Of a stretch of DNA of 6,628 nt, positions 5,024 through 6,628 are shown in pieces (within the stretch, counting starts at the first letter, position 1; each line of letters starts with the position of its first letter). The notes under the pieces were generated by a model, which had not been told where the DNA came from, did no database searches, and was given only the letters and a program-made list of their open reading frames with translations. The position numbers and the translations under genes are program-made. The DNA is from JBEKLJ01 sp050010255 (GTDB lineage: Bacteria; Acidobacteriota; Terriglobia; Bryobacterales; Bryobacteraceae). The DNA is taken from NCBI GenBank assembly GCA_050010255.1, contig JBEKLJ010000198.1, positions 1 through 6,628 on the forward strand. Reading direction: 5' to 3'.

Positions 5024-6253
5024 CTAGATCTCGTCGCCCGGCTGCGGCGGGTTGCCCTTTCCTGCCCGCTTCAGCGCTCGCTTCGCCTTCGCCACGCTAC
5101 CCCTGGCCGCGCGTTCGCGGAAGTAGTCTTCGGTTCGAAGCGAGTCCTTCACCCCGACGATCCGCCCCTCTCGGTCCAGCTTTAGCCGCAGGCCGCGCCA
5201 GAGGACCTCGGAGCCGAACAGGCCGCCGGCCCAGAGCGCCAGGCCGGCCAGGTCGCGCAGCGGGATCATCCAGGCGTCGCGGAGCGCGGCGCGGTCATGG
5301 AGCACGCCGGCCGCGGTCGTCAACCCGGCGGCCAGCCGGAGCGCGAACAGCGCGAGCGCCGCCCACCACAGCCCCGCGGCCGCCAGTAGCACCGCCCACA
5401 GCGTGGCGTTCGCGAGCGGCAGGCCGGCGTAGCCGCCGCCGCGCGAGAGCCGGATGGTGCGTGCCCAGCGGAGCTGGTGCCGCCACACGCCGGCCCAGGT
5501 GGTCTCCGGCAACCAGGTCTCGACGACGCAACTGGAGACGGCGACCCGCCGCCCCAGGGCGGTGATGCGGCGGCTCAACTGGTAATCGTCGGCGATGTAG
5601 TCCGCGATGGCCCCAAAGCCGCCGATGCGCTCCAGGTCGGCGCGCCGGAACACCAGCGTCGAGCCGAGCGCGAACTCCGAGACGCCGACCAGCGGCGCCG
5701 CCAGCACGCTGGGCATGAAATCCGTCGCGATGCCCACGGCTTCAAAACGCCCCGCCAGGCTCGCCGGCCGCCCGCGGTACAGGCACGTGACCACCCCGGT
5801 CCGCTCGTCCTCAAGCGGCGCAACTACGCGTGCCAGGTAGTCCGGCGGCACGCGGATGTCGCTGTCGTTGACCAGCAGCAGCGAATGGCGGGCGGCAGCA
5901 GCGAGATCCGCCAGCACGCCGACTTTCCCGTTGGACGCCTGAGTGGTGCTGTGCACCAGCCGGATCGCCACCGCCGGGTATTCCGCTTGCAGCCGCTCGA
6001 TCTCGGCAACGGCCGGGTCGGCGGGATCGCTCACGCCGAACACAAGCTCATACTGCGGGTAGTTTTGCAGAGCGTGCGAGCGGACGTTCTCGTAGAACTC
6101 CGGATCGAGGCCGCAAACGGGCTTTAGGATGGAAACCGGCGGCAGGCGGCGTGGCTCAGGCTCGCGCGCGGCGAGCCGCCGCAGCGCTCCCGCCAGGGCC
6201 AGCGCCTGGTAAACGGTCGCCGCCACACCGAGGGTGAGCAGAAGGTAGATCAC
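5024..6253 (-). CDS. hpnI: HpnI-like glycosyltransferase (bacteriohopanetetrol glucosamine pathway)
   Basis: This 409-residue membrane glycosyltransferase belongs to the ceramide-glucosyltransferase-like family GT21. HpnI is known to add N-acetylglucosamine to bacteriohopanetetrol, which HpnK then deacetylates. Residues 2-22 form an N-terminal membrane helix. The GT-A catalytic domain spans about 38-265: VSILKPVCGLD (40-50), the nucleotide-sugar/metal acidic motif NDSD with Asp130 and Asp132, the catalytic-side ADDYQLSRR (Asp222/Asp223), and HQLRW (259-263), which stands in the position of the (Q/R)xxRW motif. Membrane helices follow at about 282-308 and 331-350, and a Lys/Arg-rich tail from about 380. 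The start is GTG 6253, which overlaps the upstream gene's stop as GTGA and lacks a strong Shine-Dalgarno of its own, so translation is probably coupled. No hpnK or other hopanoid gene is in view, so the substrate assignment rests on family similarity. Confidence 0.88.
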   Translation of the reverse strand: MIYLLLTLGVAATVYQALALAGALRRLAAREPEPRRLPPVSILKPVCGLDPEFYENVRSHALQNYPQYELVFGVSDPADPAVAEIERLQAEYPAVAIRLVHSTTQASNGKVGVLADLAAAARHSLLLVNDSDIRVPPDYLARVVAPLEDERTGVVTCLYRGRPASLAGRFEAVGIATDFMPSVLAAPLVGVSEFALGSTLVFRRADLERIGGFGAIADYIADDYQLSRRITALGRRVAVSSCVVETWLPETTWAGVWRHQLRWARTIRLSRGGGYAGLPLANATLWAVLLAAAGLWWAALALFALRLAAGLTTAAGVLHDRAALRDAWMIPLRDLAGLALWAGGLFGSEVLWRGLRLKLDREGRIVGVKDSLRTEDYFRERAARGSVAKAKRALKRAGKGNPPQPGDEI

Positions 6254-6612
6254 AGGGCCAGTAGCGCCACGCCGCAGGCGACCAACCCGGCGCCCGTCCA
6301 GCGTCTCCAGTTCACCCGCTCCTTGAGCAGGTACCTGGCCACCACGGTGTTGATGACGAAGCTGGCCGCCGTGGCCGGAACCGCGAAGCTCAGGTCGGCG
6401 CGCGAGAGCAGCGTCAGGAAAGCGAAGAAGGACACCGCCATCATCGCCACGGCGGTGATCACGTACCCCTTGCGCGCTAGCGTGGCCGCGGCCCGGCCGA
6501 GCGCGCCGGGGCGGAAGTCGTGGATCTCGCCATGGCGGCGCATGGCGCGGGTCTGGAAATAGTCGGCCAGCACGGTAGCGCTCACGATGACGCCCACCAG
6601 AAACCAGGTCAC
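6250..6612 (-). CDS. Half-size EamA/DMT-family membrane protein (four helices)
   Basis: This 120-residue protein has four likely membrane helices at about 3-20, 51-70, 75-95 and 104-120. The end, with LLKERVNWRRWTGAGLVACG, carries the signature of the EamA/drug-metabolite transporter superfamily (Glu before a Trp-containing loop, then GxxLVxxG). Full EamA proteins have ten helices; this is the small form, comparable in size to EmrE or the ArnE/ArnF lipid-sugar flippase subunits, and would work as a dimer. The start is GTG 6612, preceded by a strong GAGGAGG Shine-Dalgarno (complement of CCTCCTC at 6617-6623). It overlaps hpnI by four bases and so belongs to the same operon. A role in moving a glycosylated lipid or its precursor across the membrane is inference from size and neighbour; metabolite export is the alternative. 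Confidence 0.82.
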   Translation of the reverse strand: MTWFLVGVIVSATVLADYFQTRAMRRHGEIHDFRPGALGRAAATLARKGYVITAVAMMAVSFFAFLTLLSRADLSFAVPATAASFVINTVVARYLLKERVNWRRWTGAGLVACGVALLAL

Positions 6613-6623
6613 CGGACCTCCTC
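6610..6623 (-). promoter_or_regulatory. Strong Shine-Dalgarno and GTG start of the EamA-hpnI operon
   Basis: On the minus strand GAGGAGG (6617-6623) lies four bases before GTG (6610-6612). This decides the start and suggests that most ribosome loading for the two-gene unit happens here. The promoter must lie beyond the right edge of the window. Confidence 0.75.
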
Positions 6624-6628
6624 GGGCA

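Noticed and set aside
5477..6127. Plus-strand 216-residue frame antisense to hpnI
   Set aside because: It is a shadow of a GC-rich gene. The minus strand encodes clear glycosyltransferase motifs in the same stretch.
1..6628. CRISPR array, insertion sequence or transposase
   Set aside because: No regularly spaced repeats, transposase motifs or paired terminal repeats were seen. The 2092-2141 hairpin has no matching partner that I could find elsewhere in the window.

Overview
The window looks like chromosomal DNA from a GC-rich Acidobacteriota bacterium, most likely Bryobacterales (Solibacter-like). The main clue is the C-terminal module of the serine hydrolase at 2735-4678. It matches the roughly 220-residue C-terminal domain (TIGR03437 type) that is expanded on many secreted proteins of Solibacter and its relatives. 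A hopanoid-type glycosyltransferase (HpnI) and high third-position GC fit this. The assignment rests on family knowledge, not on a search.

Layout. (1) 1-2093, plus strand: two overlapping radical SAM/SPASM genes. The first is cut off by the left edge and lacks its radical SAM CX3CX2C part. The second is complete, with an N-terminal peptide-recognition-like domain. Tandem pairs of this kind mature ribosomally made peptides (RiPPs). No precursor peptide is visible here, so it probably lies to the left. A long imperfect hairpin begins at the second gene's stop. (2) 2094-2734: a scrambled stretch. It holds a minus-strand relic of a metallo-beta-lactamase-fold hydrolase (HGHFDH motif, then an in-frame stop) and a short plus-strand reading frame that overlaps the next start by ATGA. 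(3) 2735-4678, plus strand: a secreted beta-lactamase-like serine hydrolase (SxxK, YCS, HPG) fused to the Solibacter-type C-terminal domain. (4) 4748-4824, minus strand: tRNA-Arg(ACG) with encoded CCA and a candidate sigma70-type promoter. (5) 4904-5023: non-coding DNA with a perfect 22-base palindrome and an alternating CG tract. (6) 5024-6612, minus strand: a two-gene operon of a half-size four-helix EamA/DMT membrane protein followed by hpnI, joined by a GTGA overlap.

How the genes work together. The radical SAM pair probably acts on one unseen peptide. The EamA-like protein and HpnI are probably made as a unit in hopanoid lipid modification; a lipid-translocation role for the small membrane protein is inference. 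The hydrolase and the tRNA gene converge and are unrelated to either system. The most interesting part is the truncated peptide-maturation locus and the decayed DNA beside it, which lie on the 3' side of a tRNA gene and use less GC-biased codons than the hpnI operon.
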